This document shows positions 10,801 through 20,523 of a DNA stretch of 23,049 nt, in pieces. Both the position numbers and the translations under genes were made by a program. The stretch lies in the NCBI GenBank assembly GCA_001929475.1, contig LXFE01000418.1, positions 1 to 23,049 on the forward strand, written 5' to 3'. Numbering within the stretch: position 1 is the stretch's first letter; each line of letters opens with the position of its first letter. Under the pieces are notes generated by a model, which saw only the letters and a list, made by a program, of their open reading frames with translations, did not search any database and had not been told where the DNA came from. The DNA comes from Neolecta irregularis DAH-3 (lineage: Eukaryota; Ascomycota; Neolectomycetes; Neolectales; Neolectaceae).

Positions 10801-13101
10801 ACCTGAAACGTGTCGCTGCTCGAAAACAAACGTATGGTCACGTTTTGTTGATGATGCTCTAATTTACATAGTAGCAAATCAAGAGCAGACAGCAATTCTG
10901 GTAAAGAACCGCCGTTGGACGGTCGAACAATTGATTTTAATTCTCTTGGGATACAGCCTCGTACTGTTTTCTTCAACTCGATTGGTGACCGTAACGATAT
11001 TGAAGTTGAAAATTTATCTGCAGCGAAAACTCTTTTGGCTCTAACTGGTGGAGTGGATATTGACAAGCCTGTTAACAGAGTTACCTCCTTCTTCAGCCTG
11101 AATAACTCACCGAGAACCATATTAAAGGGATTGTCGCCGACGTCAACTCCACCCAAAGTTCCTCCATCGATTATCGATTCTAGCCCTTATAATCCCGGAT
11201 TCTTACCTCTGAACAAGCCCGATGTATTATCCTCTCGGAAGCAATCCTTTGGATCACAACGTTCGATACGGACGTCTTCGATGCCACTTACGGAGGAACG
11301 TCCAAAAGGACTTTTGTCTCAAGGCTCGCGGGCGTCAAGCTATGAGGGCAAACGCCAGAACGTCCACTTATTGACAAAACCGAGCATCGCTAATCTTACC
11401 CAACCATTAAGCGTAGGTACTATTCGTGCGCTTCCTGAAACCTTCACGAACGTGGAAAATGCCCATGGGATTTTGGAACGTTTGCCCGATAAGGCAAGCA
11501 GCTTCAAAGATTCAGACACCGGCGAACCGCCCGAAAAACAAAAATCAATGCAAGAATTCCATACATACGGTATCTGTGCTATCTTTGAAACCATTTGACA
11601 AGGTCAGAAGGGAATGATCCTAATATTCTCAAATTACTGGATAACGTTTTCGTGGAAAATTATCCGACAGGAATGGAAATATTTGGTTCGAGAATCGTGC
11701 CATCGAGGCGTCATCAGCCGCTCAAGAAAAATAATGATCGTTATCCACATCAATCGACATGGCAACCAGACGGTTCACTAATTGCCCATATAGCCGAACA
11801 TACAGCTGCTGTAAACCGTATTTCCGTTTCACCTGATCATGCTTTCTTCATCACTGCATCTGACGATGGCTCTGTTCGGGTTTGGGATACCTTTCGTCTT
11901 GAAAAGAGTGCTGCTAATAAATCCCGTTTGGTGCATAAACATGCTACTGGTTCAAAAGTCAAGGCACTTTGTATGATTGAAGAGACGCATTGCTTTGCAA
12001 GTGCCTCTAATGATGGGGTTGTGAATGTAGTAAAAGTACGGGTATCGCTGGGTAATGGACTTCCCAAATATTCAAAATTGGAGATTATCCGACATCACGA
12101 ACTCCCTGAAGGCGAGCATTGTGTTTATATGGAGAGCTATAAGCTTGGTATACAATCTTTATGAAGTCAAGGCCAATTTTTTAGAACAGAATATGGTATT
12201 GGTAATGGCCACTAATCGATCTCGTATAATCGCTCTCGACATGGTTAATCTCAGTATGTTGTGGACATTCCAAAATCCGTTGCAGCATGGGTCCATTAGT
12301 TGTTTCTGCATGGATCGCAAGAAAACCTGGATACTGATTGGAACATCCCGCGGCATTTTGGATTTGTGGGATCTGCGTTTCCTTCTTCGACTCAAGTCCT
12401 GGGCAATTCCGGGGCATTCAAGTATACATCAAATTGGGTTACAGCCAGTCAGAGGTCACGGAAGATGGGTATGCATTGCGGGAGGTACCGGCTCGGGCGA
12501 AATTACAGTGTGGGATATTGAGAAGACTCAGTGTCGAGAAGTTTATCGAACTGGGGGAGGGAAAGATTCTGGGAAAGGATATGAAGCGATTCACATTGAC
12601 GACGATGAGAATGAAATAGGAAGACGCAGCACTGTATCTCCAACTCTGTCATTCATGACATCTAACGAGATCGTTGACAGAGGAATTCGAGCTATTGCCC
12701 TTGGAAAGGAGGCGACGAATGATGGGATTTCTAGTCGAAACGTCGGCGCGCATTTAATTACAGGCGGTACAGATCGGAAAATTCGCTTTTGGAATATGCT
12801 TAAAATTGATCAGTCATCCATTATTAGTGGCCTTGGTCTCGAAGAGCCAAAACCGACATATAACAATACACAACTAACGACTCATTTAACTTTAAATAAG
12901 GAACAGATAGCACTACCCGCTGCACAAAGTCGGCCCGGGAAAAAGCGGGTCTCGAAGCCGAGGTCGAGTGTTATTTCTGCGCAACAACACCGTCTTTTAT
13001 CTCAACACCTGGATGCAATAACAGATATTGCTATAATCGAGTCTCCTTTTGGGATGGTGGTATCTGTGGACCGGTCTGGAGTAATCAAAGTTTTTGCTTA
13101 A
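7895..13101 (+). CDS. VPS15: Vps15-type regulatory kinase subunit of the Vps34 PI3-kinase complexes (1547 aa, 16 exons)
   Basis: Scaffold/pseudokinase-like subunit that activates Vps34 in autophagy and endosomal sorting. Exons: 7895-7989, 8026-8150, 8187-8307, 8345-8429, 8466-8704, 8746-8872, 8913-8983, 9021-9516, 9560-10112, 10147-10290, 10328-10473, 10510-10685, 10721-10831, 10872-11569, 11608-12147, 12185-13101. MGASLS fits N-myristoylation (MGxxxS). The kinase domain (~28-310) has SLGSARF, VVIKIF (Lys54), HGDLKTENV (Asp147), DFA in place of DFG (165-167), and YIAPERF. HEAT repeats follow (~370-730; [32 protein letters not shown]), then a Ser-rich linker, then C-terminal WD40 blades (~1100-1547; [38 protein letters not shown]). 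Splice oddities: intron 1 starts GTCCCG, intron 7 is GC-AG and intron 12 starts GTCTGT. The length fits fungal family members. Confidence 0.96.
8984..9020 (+). other. Probable GC-AG intron in VPS15
   Basis: A 37-nt intron from GCATGT to ATAATAG leaves five residues between the conserved Trp (SKW) and Pro ([12 protein letters not shown]), as in homologues. A 31-nt GT-AG alternative (8990-9020) also keeps frame but leaves two extra residues and would be the shortest intron here. Confidence 0.65.
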
Positions 13102-13422
13102 CTTGTTTATTGATATCTTTTTGAATTACGTCAATTTCTAACTAGGTACATTCCGCAAGAATAACTTTTCTCGTCGCATAGATGACATGTATATACAGAT
13201 AGGTTTCGCGCCTGCTGTTGTAGCCGTGGTTCTCACGCGTTTTTTGAGGCTGGTGGACGTGGAACCGTGACGGGACAAGTTTAACTCTCCTCACAAACAC
13301 CCACCCCAAACTAAAATTGTGCACCTCCGAGTCCCCACCCATCCAGATCCAATCATTTTCTGGATGCCCTGCTGGGTGCTATTGAGAAAATTGACTGTCA
13401 ATTTCTGTGCTCAGAGCTCAGC
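13102..13422. other. Intergenic region upstream of the HTH gene
   Basis: Holds the VPS15 3' flank and the promoter of the HTH gene. A CCAAT pentamer occurs in ATCCAATCATTTT about 80 bp before the ATG, which is suggestive only. No gene seen. Confidence 0.4.
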
Positions 13423-14622
13423 ATGAAAAACGACTGTTCACGTCCCTGTTCCGCGGTTTACATCGACTTTCCAAGTGTAGCATCCCAGTCTACTTACACA
13501 CCTGGTACCCAATTCAGCCTCGACAGTAACCCTGCCTCGCACGCATCTTCTCCTTCGGAACTTTCCATTGCTAGTACTGCACCTTCGCCAAACGGCACAA
13601 AGTTGTCGAGCAAACGCAAAGCAAAACTCTCGGACACGGATCGGAAGAATATTTGCCTGAAATACCTGGAAAACCCCAGCATGAAACAAGACGATATTGC
13701 AAAACTATTTGGCGTGGAGAGAAGTACAGTCTCCAAAGTTTTGCGGCAAAAGGAAAAATATCTGGCCATGGACAGAGAAACCCGCCAAGTGGATGTCGAC
13801 CACAGAATTCCCGAGCTTGAACGGATGCTGGCGAAATGGGCTCAACGAGTGGTTGCGAGTGGTCAAGCTATTACTGATTTTATGATTCTTCAACGAGCTA
13901 GGGAAACATCTCAAATGGTGCGGATTCCCGAGCCGGATTTTCAGATCGATATGAATTGGTTGCAAAGCTTCAAAGATCGAGCTGGATTGGTCTCTGTCTT
14001 GAGTGCCCAGCCTCACCGGTCATATCAACAACCCATGCATCAGACCAACTTTGACCTTCATGTTGGGATGATGCATTACGAGAATCAACAACAACAAGAA
14101 TCAATGCCCACATCTCAGAGTATGTACAATCTCTCTGTGTTGTCTCAGGGAGCTCCCAATCAACAATCGTTTCAACACGAATTTTTCATACCAACGACAC
14201 AAACACCCTCTCAGAATCCAACACCTATACAACAACAACCACCGCCTTCTCGATGCAGTCCTGTTCGCCCGCATCGCAGCAAGGAATTTTCCCGAAATCA
14301 ACAGCATCCATATGCGCAAGCGCTGAGAGGAATAACACGCTCTCACACAACAGGTCGCTTAAACCAGTTTCAAGTCCCACAATTGGATCCTCCAGCGTCC
14401 CTGTCACAAAACGACTCACCAGCACATTCGCCCTCTTTACCCTCCATCGACATCAAAGAAGAAGATGTTCTCGCCTTTTCACAATTCCTCTCCCCTCTGC
14501 CGCTGCCCCAAGATGTTTCTGCTCCTTCTTCCTCTTCTGCTGTACCATCATTAGACGAAGCAATTGCTGCAATGAAAACAATTATGGTCTTTTTAAACAA
14601 TCTGAAAACCGGAAAAGTGTAG
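13423..14622 (+). CDS. CENP-B/pogo-type HTH DNA-binding protein, no transposase domain (399 aa, intronless)
   Basis: Residues ~64-114 (KRKAKLSDTDRKNICLKYLE...IAKLFGVERSTVSKVLRQKE) form a psq/CENP-B-N helix-turn-helix. Residues ~128-190 (PELERMLAKWAQRVVASGQ...WLQSFKDRAGL) look like the second, CENP-B-type HTH. The rest is Q/P/S-rich and disordered, ending in a short predicted helix (SLDEAIAAMKTIMVFLNNLK). No DDE catalytic core is present, so this is a domesticated DNA-binding protein, probably a transcription or chromatin factor; fission yeast Abp1/Cbh1/Cbh2 show this class binding centromeres and retroelements. Ascomycete homologues, as I recall them, continue past the last helix, so the C-terminus here may be short. 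It is the only intron-free gene in the window. Target and role are unknown. Confidence 0.85.
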   Translation: MKNDCSRPCSAVYIDFPSVASQSTYTPGTQFSLDSNPASHASSPSELSIASTAPSPNGTKLSSKRKAKLSDTDRKNICLKYLENPSMKQDDIAKLFGVERSTVSKVLRQKEKYLAMDRETRQVDVDHRIPELERMLAKWAQRVVASGQAITDFMILQRARETSQMVRIPEPDFQIDMNWLQSFKDRAGLVSVLSAQPHRSYQQPMHQTNFDLHVGMMHYENQQQQESMPTSQSMYNLSVLSQGAPNQQSFQHEFFIPTTQTPSQNPTPIQQQPPPSRCSPVRPHRSKEFSRNQQHPYAQALRGITRSHTTGRLNQFQVPQLDPPASLSQNDSPAHSPSLPSIDIKEEDVLAFSQFLSPLPLPQDVSAPSSSSAVPSLDEAIAAMKTIMVFLNNLKTGKV

Positions 14623-15153
14623 GTTTTTCTTTTTCTTTTTGAGCATATGTGATTTGGAGTGTGGTGCATCGAGCTTTCCTTTCTTTTTTTCATCTATTCA
14701 ATTTGTCAGTGAAAAAACCAAACATTATCTTGCTCCTTTTTATTTTTTCCTTGTTTTTTGTGGTGACATGCATGTTGCTCTGGGTTCTAGTTATTCTTTG
14801 TATCTATCCAGTAAATGGTTTATGGTTTATGGATTATTGTTGAGTTGTGAGTGTGTAGTGAATTGCACCGGGGGTTTTCATTCTATTGGGTAATTCATTA
14901 GAGATATCTTGATTGCTAGAAGATTGAAATGGATATTTTTAGTGCGATCTGCGGGCAAAAGTTTGCTAGTTGCGAAACGTGGTCGTTTACTTCTCTTGGA
15001 TTCTACATCATTTGTGTGTCGAGGTAATACCAGCGGCCTTTTGATGTATTTACAAAAGTAAAAAGAAAATAAAGGATATGTATGGGTGTACGGTGGTCGA
15101 CGTTTGGAAGACAACTTGAAGGTTCCTTATTAAACTTGTCATAAAACACTACG
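14623..15153. other. Pyrimidine-rich intergenic region
   Basis: T-tracts follow the HTH stop (TTTTTCTTTTTCTTTTT at 14624-14640, more near 14680 and 14740), probably 3' UTR and polyadenylation context, then the Lea1 promoter. The open frame at 14639-14893 is low-complexity, hydrophobic and T-driven; not called. Confidence 0.4.
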
Positions 15154-16008
15154 ATGAAGCTTACGCCCGAGCTGCTGGCCGAGGCTCCTTCCTACATCAA
15201 TCCCATTAAAGAGAGGGAGCTTTTTCTCCGGTACTCTTCCTCGTGAGCTAGAACAGTTTTAATTAAATTTTACCAGAGGCCATAAATTACCCACGATTGA
15301 GAATTTAGGTGTTTCTCGGGATACGAATGATTCTATAGATTTCACAGACAATGATATAAGGTACCTGGGAAATTTCCCCAAATTCCTACGGCTGAAGACG
15401 TTACTTCTTTCACGGAACCGGATCACTACTATTGACGCGACACTGGCCAAGTCTGTACCAAATCTGAGTTGTGTTATTCTTACATCGAATTCGATTGGCG
15501 AACTGGCTGATTTGGATATACTGGGAGAGCTGCCGCGATTGGAAGTATTGGCGGTTATGGACAATCCTGTTGCACAAAAAGAATATTATAGAGAATGGCT
15601 TATTTGGCGGTGTCATCACGTTCGTTATTTGGATTTCGTCAAAGTCAAGGATTCTGTATGTCTTCTGGAGCTGGGCTAGGATCTGATGTATGCAAGGAGC
15701 GGAAGCGAGCAAAAGCGCTCTTTGAAGGGAAAAGTGGCGAGCTGACAGATCTTGGGGCGATGATCAAGGGGCTGAAGACAAGGACGTTTGAGGTGGGCGG
15801 GACTGAGAATGGGGAGAAGAGTGCAGGGCCGATGCGGCTCACGGAAGCGGAGCAAAGGCAGATTGAAGAGGCGATCAAGGTTTGGGCATATCTGTTACAT
15901 GCGGCTGACGGGCAGAATGCAAAGAGTCTGAACGAAGTTGCGCGGCTGGAGGGGATGTTGCGGGAAGGGCGAATCCCGCAGGACAAGGATGTGCAGATGG
16001 CGGGATAA
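15154..16008 (+). CDS. LEA1: U2 snRNP protein U2A'/Lea1 (243 aa, 4 exons)
   Basis: Leucine-rich-repeat partner of U2B'' that binds U2 snRNA stem-loop IV; U2 snRNP recognises the intron branch site. Exons: 15154-15230, 15277-15655, 15697-15879, 15916-16008; introns are 46, 41 and 36 nt. Signatures are MKLTPELLAEAPSYINPIKE, IDFTDNDIRYLGNFP, LRR turns LKTLLLSRNRITTID and LSCVILTSNSIGELADL, and the cap VMDNPVAQKEYYREWLI...VRYLDFVKVKD, followed by ERKRAKALF. The third intron (15880-15915) is 36 nt with no in-frame stop. I call it because its removal joins QIEEAIK to NAKSLNEVARLE, the family sequence; retention would insert 12 residues. Confidence 0.95.
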
Positions 16009-16178
16009 TCTGGTGGTTTGGTATATTGTATTGCAGACACGAGCGGGTTAGCGGCTCGACTCCCCACCATTATTGCACCTGTACTTTCGCCGCATATACT
16101 CCATCGCAAGTGCGCTTTGGCCGCACATACCCCGTCGCTGCCCTATTTTCCTGTAGACTGCCCCTGTAGACGGCGTAT

Positions 16179-17381
16179 ATGCGCCAGAACCAGAACCGGC
16201 GCGGGCGCGTTGTGTGTCCGGGCGATGCTGGGCCGCTACAACTGCACCAGCACCAGCAGCAGCAGTTGAAACAGCAACAGCAGTTGAAGCAACAGCAGCA
16301 ATACCAACAGCAGCTCAAGCAGCAGCAGCAATATCAACAACAATATCAGCAGCAACCACAGCAGCAACACCAGCACCAACACCAGCAATCACCGCACCAA
16401 CAATCACAGCACTCGTCTCAAGACCTTACTGCGAGTATGCTTGGATTTTCGATGCTTGGCGCTTTGGAGCAGCCCAAACACGGCAGCGCCTGTTTTGCTG
16501 CTCTCAACCGCCCTGTCGCCTTTGCCGCTCCACATATGCTGCAAACACCAGCAGCTTCTCCGCAGCCTGCCCCTGCACTCGCACCGAAGCGCAAGAAGAA
16601 GCCGGGCTTTTCACAGAGACCGTCGCTGTCGCCTCCCCCATCCGTCTCCTCGGCCAATCCCATGTTCCTGTGCACCCACCCCGGCTGCGATGTCGCTACT
16701 TCGCGCAGACACAATCTCAAAGTGCACATGGACACCCACAACCCGTCGCGCGAGAAAAGATGGGTGTGCGACCAGTGCCCGCCTGCGCTCCCGAAAGCAT
16801 TCTACCGCAACCACGATCTCAAGCGCCATCTCAACTCGGTCCACAAAGGCGAGAAGCGCTACGGCTGCAGCACCTGCAGAAAGACCTTTTCCAGGCGCGA
16901 TGCCGCCAAAAGGTATTTTCTGGCTTCCAGCGTCCTCTCAGCTGAAAGATGCAGACACGAGATTGACTGCACCTGCGCCGCAGCTCCGTCCTCGTCGCAG
17001 CCGCAGGAACCCCTCTCCTCCAGCGCCCAGCACTTTCTCAACCACCCGCTCGCCTTTGACGGCCCGCGAACGGCGCCGTCCTCCGTCGCGCCCTCCCGCG
17101 GCTCCAGCCCCCGCCGCAGACACTCGTTCGCCTCCCCGGCCCGCGCCGCCGTCGCAAACATCCTCCTGAGCAGACCCGTCAGCCCGCTGCTCTCCTCCGA
17201 CCTCGCCCACTATTCGACCTCAAACTCGCCCCTGATGCCCGCGCCCCCCGCTATCGGCTACGGCCACCTGCACCACCCCTTCCAGGCCCACTCCCACCAA
17301 CAAATCCCTCTCGGCATGGACTTCTTCGTCCCCCCCGAGCCCGACAGCTTCGCCTGGCAGCCAGTCGGCGACATCATTTAG
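16179..17381 (+). CDS. C2H2-type zinc-finger protein with polyglutamine N-terminus (386 aa, 2 exons)
   Basis: Probable sequence-specific transcription factor. Exons: 16179-16912 and 16955-17381. Residues ~22-70 are a Q/H tract encoded by CAG/CAA repeats. Three zinc fingers follow: C165-x4-C-x12-H-x3-H; C197-x2-C-x16-H-x4-H; and C230-x2-C-x12-H-x3-C. The third finger (CSTCRKTFSRRDAAK) gains its last ligands, H and C of RHEIDC, only if the 42-nt GTATTT...TGCAG intron is removed. The C-terminal half is S/P/A-rich. The gene is far more GC-rich than its neighbours, up to roughly 70% in places, and has long stop-free shadow frames. The start is the first ATG in frame before the Q tract; an upstream exon cannot be excluded. 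I do not recognise a specific orthologue. Confidence 0.85.
   Translation: MRQNQNRRGRVVCPGDAGPLQLHQHQQQQLKQQQQLKQQQQYQQQLKQQQQYQQQYQQQPQQQHQHQHQQSPHQQSQHSSQDLTASMLGFSMLGALEQPKHGSACFAALNRPVAFAAPHMLQTPAASPQPAPALAPKRKKKPGFSQRPSLSPPPSVSSANPMFLCTHPGCDVATSRRHNLKVHMDTHNPSREKRWVCDQCPPALPKAFYRNHDLKRHLNSVHKGEKRYGCSTCRKTFSRRDAAKRYFLASSVLSAERCRHEIDCTCAAAPSSSQPQEPLSSSAQHFLNHPLAFDGPRTAPSSVAPSRGSSPRRRHSFASPARAAVANILLSRPVSPLLSSDLAHYSTSNSPLMPAPPAIGYGHLHHPFQAHSHQQIPLGMDFFVPPEPDSFAWQPVGDII
16257..16392 (+). repeat. CAG/CAA trinucleotide tract (polyglutamine)
   Basis: An imperfect array of CAG, CAA and AGC-phased triplets, with CAC/CAT and AAG interruptions, encodes the Q/H-rich N-terminus of the zinc-finger protein. 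Such tracts vary in length between strains. Confidence 0.85.
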
Positions 17382-17853
17382 CCTCCCTTCGCACGTGTCT
17401 TTCCGAGCTGGTCTCAATCGGGTTCCCTTCTATTCTGTGTAGATTTCGGCGTTCTTCTTGGGTCGTCATTCGGTGGCAAAGCGAGTTTGGGTTATTTGCA
17501 TTGGGCTATATAGATTCTTGTTCCTATCTGATATTTTGGTGTTTCCCTATATAGACGCTATCAGCCATAATCCAAGTGTCGTATCGGCATCGACAGTTTC
17601 TACAAGGAACAACAGTATCCGGTGGGCAGTTATACTCTCGAGGTTATTCATATCATTGATTACAGGATGTAAAGATGCAGACTATCCTCGTTCACATAAT
17701 ATTATCAGTCGTTTCCAATGAAATAATCTGTTGGACCTTGTGTCTGGCGAATTCGTAATTTCATAGCTATTCCCGTTCCACCACACCTGTGTTATCAAAG
17801 AATCAGAGGGAGAAGATTGAAAGAAGATCGGGGCACAGTCGGTGTCATTGCAG
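17382..17853. other. Convergent intergenic region (zinc-finger gene and PI31)
   Basis: Two 3' flanks face each other. Composition returns abruptly to AT-rich after the GC-rich zinc-finger gene. The open frame 17458-17721 has no recognisable domain; nothing else seen. Confidence 0.4.
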
Positions 17854-18986
17854 TTACATAAACATGTCTCTGTATCCCGGTGGGGAAGGTCCATCTGGAA
17901 AAGCGTTTCCCATAGTCCCTTGACCTGGTTGTCTTAATCCTCCACGTTGGTCTCCTGGCCCAACAGGATCGTATCTCGCACCAGCAGGCACATCGGGCGT
18001 CGGGGGGAAACGTTGACCGCTTCGAGCTCCAAATAGCGGCGAATCAATAGTCGGATGCATTCCATTAAACCGTTCTCCCTCGCCTCCAACCGGCCTTTCA
18101 CCATAGACCCCAAACCGGCCACCCCCGAATCGAGGACCAGCAAGGTTTGGTCCAGCATCATCATGTCCTATCGAAAGTGGATCGCGAAACATCCCGGCCA
18201 TCCGGTGTTCATCTTCAAATCCAGGCGGTGCAAAATCAGGATAGGGATATGCTGGCCCTCTCCCCGCAAAGTGTGCTTGGCCAACCCTTGATTGATCTCC
18301 ATCTAAATCCCTCTCCGGCGCTCGCCGCATACCTCTATTCAAAGTCCCCGCATTTCCACCTGAGCTAAAACCAGTCAAAATGATCGATAACCCCAAATAT
18401 ACCTCTCTTCATCCTCATCCAAAAGCAACGGGTGAATTACCCCATCCTTGAACATCCCCACAAATTCCCTAATCCGCGACTCTGAAATGAACACATCCTC
18501 CAGTTTGCCACCGCCCCTACTCCACGGGAAAAGACTCTCACAAGTGAAATCCCGCGTAACAATATCAAGTTGTCTACTCTTCTCATCGCCAAGCGAAAGG
18601 GCATAAATAAACGTTTTAGTACCTAACCGGGAGATCTTGGTCAGATATTCTAGCGAGGAAGGTGAATGGGCGTAACGGAAAGCGAAATTATGTGATGTTG
18701 ACGTATCTCGCCATTTCGTGGCTAGACGACGCGACGTTTCGTCTGATACAGTTTCTGTTTATTAGTATTTTGAGTCGAATGCGGAAATGCCAAGGTTATC
18801 ATCTTCGCTAAATCCGAGGAGATGAAACCCGTAGGCGACCATAGATGCATGACAAAGAAGGGCGATTGCCTCGTACGGTGTTTTTAGCAGTTCGTGAGAG
18901 GAAGAAGGCGAGTCTTCTTCAGCAGACACAGCCGCTTTGATGATGTTTATGAGATTTGAAGGGAGTAAAGCATCGTTGGTGGACAT
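17854..18986 (-). CDS. FUB1: PI31/Fub1-like proteasome regulator (352 aa, 3 exons)
   Basis: PI31 binds the 20S proteasome and modulates its activity and assembly or transport. Exons in transcript order: 18986-18791, 18754-18403, 18364-17854. The N-terminal FP (PI31-N) domain is seen in LLKTPYEAIALLCHASMVAYGF...LLGFSEDD, then FAFRYAHSPSSLEYLTKISRLG and LDIVTRDF. The C-terminus is the Pro/Gly-rich PI31 regulator region with GMHPTIDSPLFG and PAGARYDPVGPG. Intron 1 (18790-18755) is GC-AG (CTTG|GCATTT) with a TACTAAT branch sequence; intron 2 is 38 nt. I start at MSTNDALLPS, matching homologues, although the frame stays open upstream all the way back to the arrestin stop codon. The neighbouring arrestin gene lies upstream on the same strand. 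Confidence 0.92.
18755..18790 (-). other. GC-AG intron in PI31
   Basis: The 36-nt intron runs GCATTT...TACTAATAAACAG. No GT lies in the preceding exon end; the join gives DDNLETVSDE in frame and skips the TAA stops at its 3' end. Confidence 0.85.
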
Positions 18987-19202
18987 GATCGCAATGACGT
19001 ACAGCCCCCAAAACACCACGCAAATGTTAGATAGCAACGTCAGATTCTTCAAATGCTCTACATACATAACCAAAGAGAGAAATAGTAAAGACCATCCTAC
19101 TCCAGACAAAACAAACCCGCCAAGACAAATGCATCCTCCTACATGTAAAGAAATCTTGCAACACCGAAAATCAGACTTGTCCGTCGCGAAATAAAAGCTT
19201 GC
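18987..19202 (-). other. Stop-free hydrophobic stretch between arrestin stop and PI31 start
   Basis: The 72 codons between the arrestin TGA (19205-19203) and the PI31 ATG are open in the same frame as both genes. They would encode two hydrophobic segments (about 19145-19065 and 19050-18990; for example VLSGVGWSLLFLSLVMYV). I recognise no family. It may be chance, an alternative first exon of PI31, an alternative last exon of the arrestin gene, or a separate small membrane protein lacking a clear start. Confidence 0.3.
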
Positions 19203-20523
19203 TCATTCAACAAGGATTCGCTTGCCAGGTGTATTTGTGACCATAGTCACAATATGGCTTTGAGGGAGTTCCTTTGGTCTATTTTCAGATATTCTTGCTT
19301 GCCGAACAGCATCGTCGATGTCAGACATTGCCTTTAGACAAGCTGAGCGATCCAATGGACAGACTGTAATAGCCTGTGTAACTGAAATATCCTTGGCGCG
19401 AAGGAGAATGGCTTTCACAGTAATTGTGTATTCAACACTGAAAAGAGCAGCTTGTGTGGTGATACCAACAAGAGACGGCGTCGCTGAACAGTCTGTCAGA
19501 TTCATTTTGAGACCAGATGGAGAACGTTTTAGTCGAAGCTGGGAAGGAAATACACATGATATGTCGCGAATGAACCCTGCCGCCTAGAATGTTAATGCGA
19601 CAACGGAGGGAACCTGTACAGGCAACTTGAGGTCATATAAGTCAAACTCATCCTTGAGGATTTTTCGCCTACGTGTGATTTCCTCGCCTTTTTCAAGTTT
19701 GAAGGTAATTATTTCCTCTAAAATTGACTTTTGGTAAGCATACATTCCACAGATTAGAGTGTACTTGTAACTTCGATATCCTAATTTTCCGGCTTTTGCT
19801 CCAGTCTGGATTTGGACAGAGTTTGATATATGCGATCAACGGATCCCCCGGACCAATGCATGTTTTGGGAAGGGCAACTTCCATTGTAATTAAATGGTCA
19901 GAGCCGTCAACTGCTTTTGTCTGAGGTTGATTGTACATTCCCCATGTAGACAAAAGGTCAAATCTTTCAATTTTGACAGGCATTCCAAATTTAATGATAC
20001 TTCCTTTGGAAGGATAAAGGACTGCGACTAGTTGATACGAGGTTTCACACATACCGTTTGCCAGCGATACAGAAGGCGGCGGATTGTCAAGATGAGAAGT
20101 GGAAAATGGCAATTCAAAAGGCAGGTCCATTGCCACGACGTCGGCATGCCCGCCAGGAGCCTGAAAGACCAGCACCTCCTGACCGACAATTATCGAATAT
20201 TCACGCTTCAATGAACTTAGGGAGGCAGCGGATGGCGGATGTATGCTTTCGTACCGATGGAGTGCGATGGTTACGTGAGATATTGATAAGATCTTTCCCG
20301 GAGAACGAATCTCTACTGTTCCTACCAAACGAGGCCTTTGCCGTCAATCCACCAGTGGAAAAAGAAAGAAAAATTCTACCGAGATGCAGGGACACCGGGA
20401 TGGCCCACACAAAAGTCGAGATGAGGCGGAGGTCTTATGGCAATCTGACAAAAATCAGTCTAATCCTCCCACACTTGATACAGGAGGAACATGTTGTTTC
20501 GAGCTGTGCATAAACGGGGGCAT
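19203..20523 (-). CDS. Arrestin-like protein (388 aa, 5 exons)
   Basis: Alpha-arrestin-related adaptor; such proteins recruit Rsp5/Nedd4 ligases to membrane cargo, but I see no PPxY motif, so a ligase link is unproven. Exons in transcript order: 20523-20482, 20444-20380, 20335-19765, 19727-19620, 19583-19203; introns are 36-44 nt. The ascomycete family signature IAIRPPPHLDFCVGHPG lies across exons 1-2, then LVGTVEIRSPG (first arrestin strands), AMDLPFELPF, FDLLSTWGMYN, IKLCPNPDW and, in the C-terminal arrestin domain, VEYTITVKAILLRAKDISV followed by VCPLDRSAC. An in-frame TAA directly precedes ATG 20523, supporting this start. The 5' end faces Ulp1 across a 335-bp divergent promoter. Confidence 0.88.

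Noticed and set aside
14639-14893. 84-codon hydrophobic open frame downstream of the HTH gene
   Set aside because: Driven by T-rich 3' flank sequence; no family match and no splice junction linking it to the HTH gene.
16214-17169. Two long open frames (about 240 aa each) overlapping the zinc-finger gene
   Set aside because: They are stop-free shadows of a GC-rich gene and a CAG repeat, encoding A/T/P- or R/S/P-rich sequence with no domain, while the third frame carries proper zinc fingers.
18987-19202. Similarity of the hydrophobic linker to Vps68/TMEM50 membrane proteins
   Set aside because: The resemblance is limited to generic Gly-rich and hydrophobic positions; key family motifs and the rest of the protein are absent.
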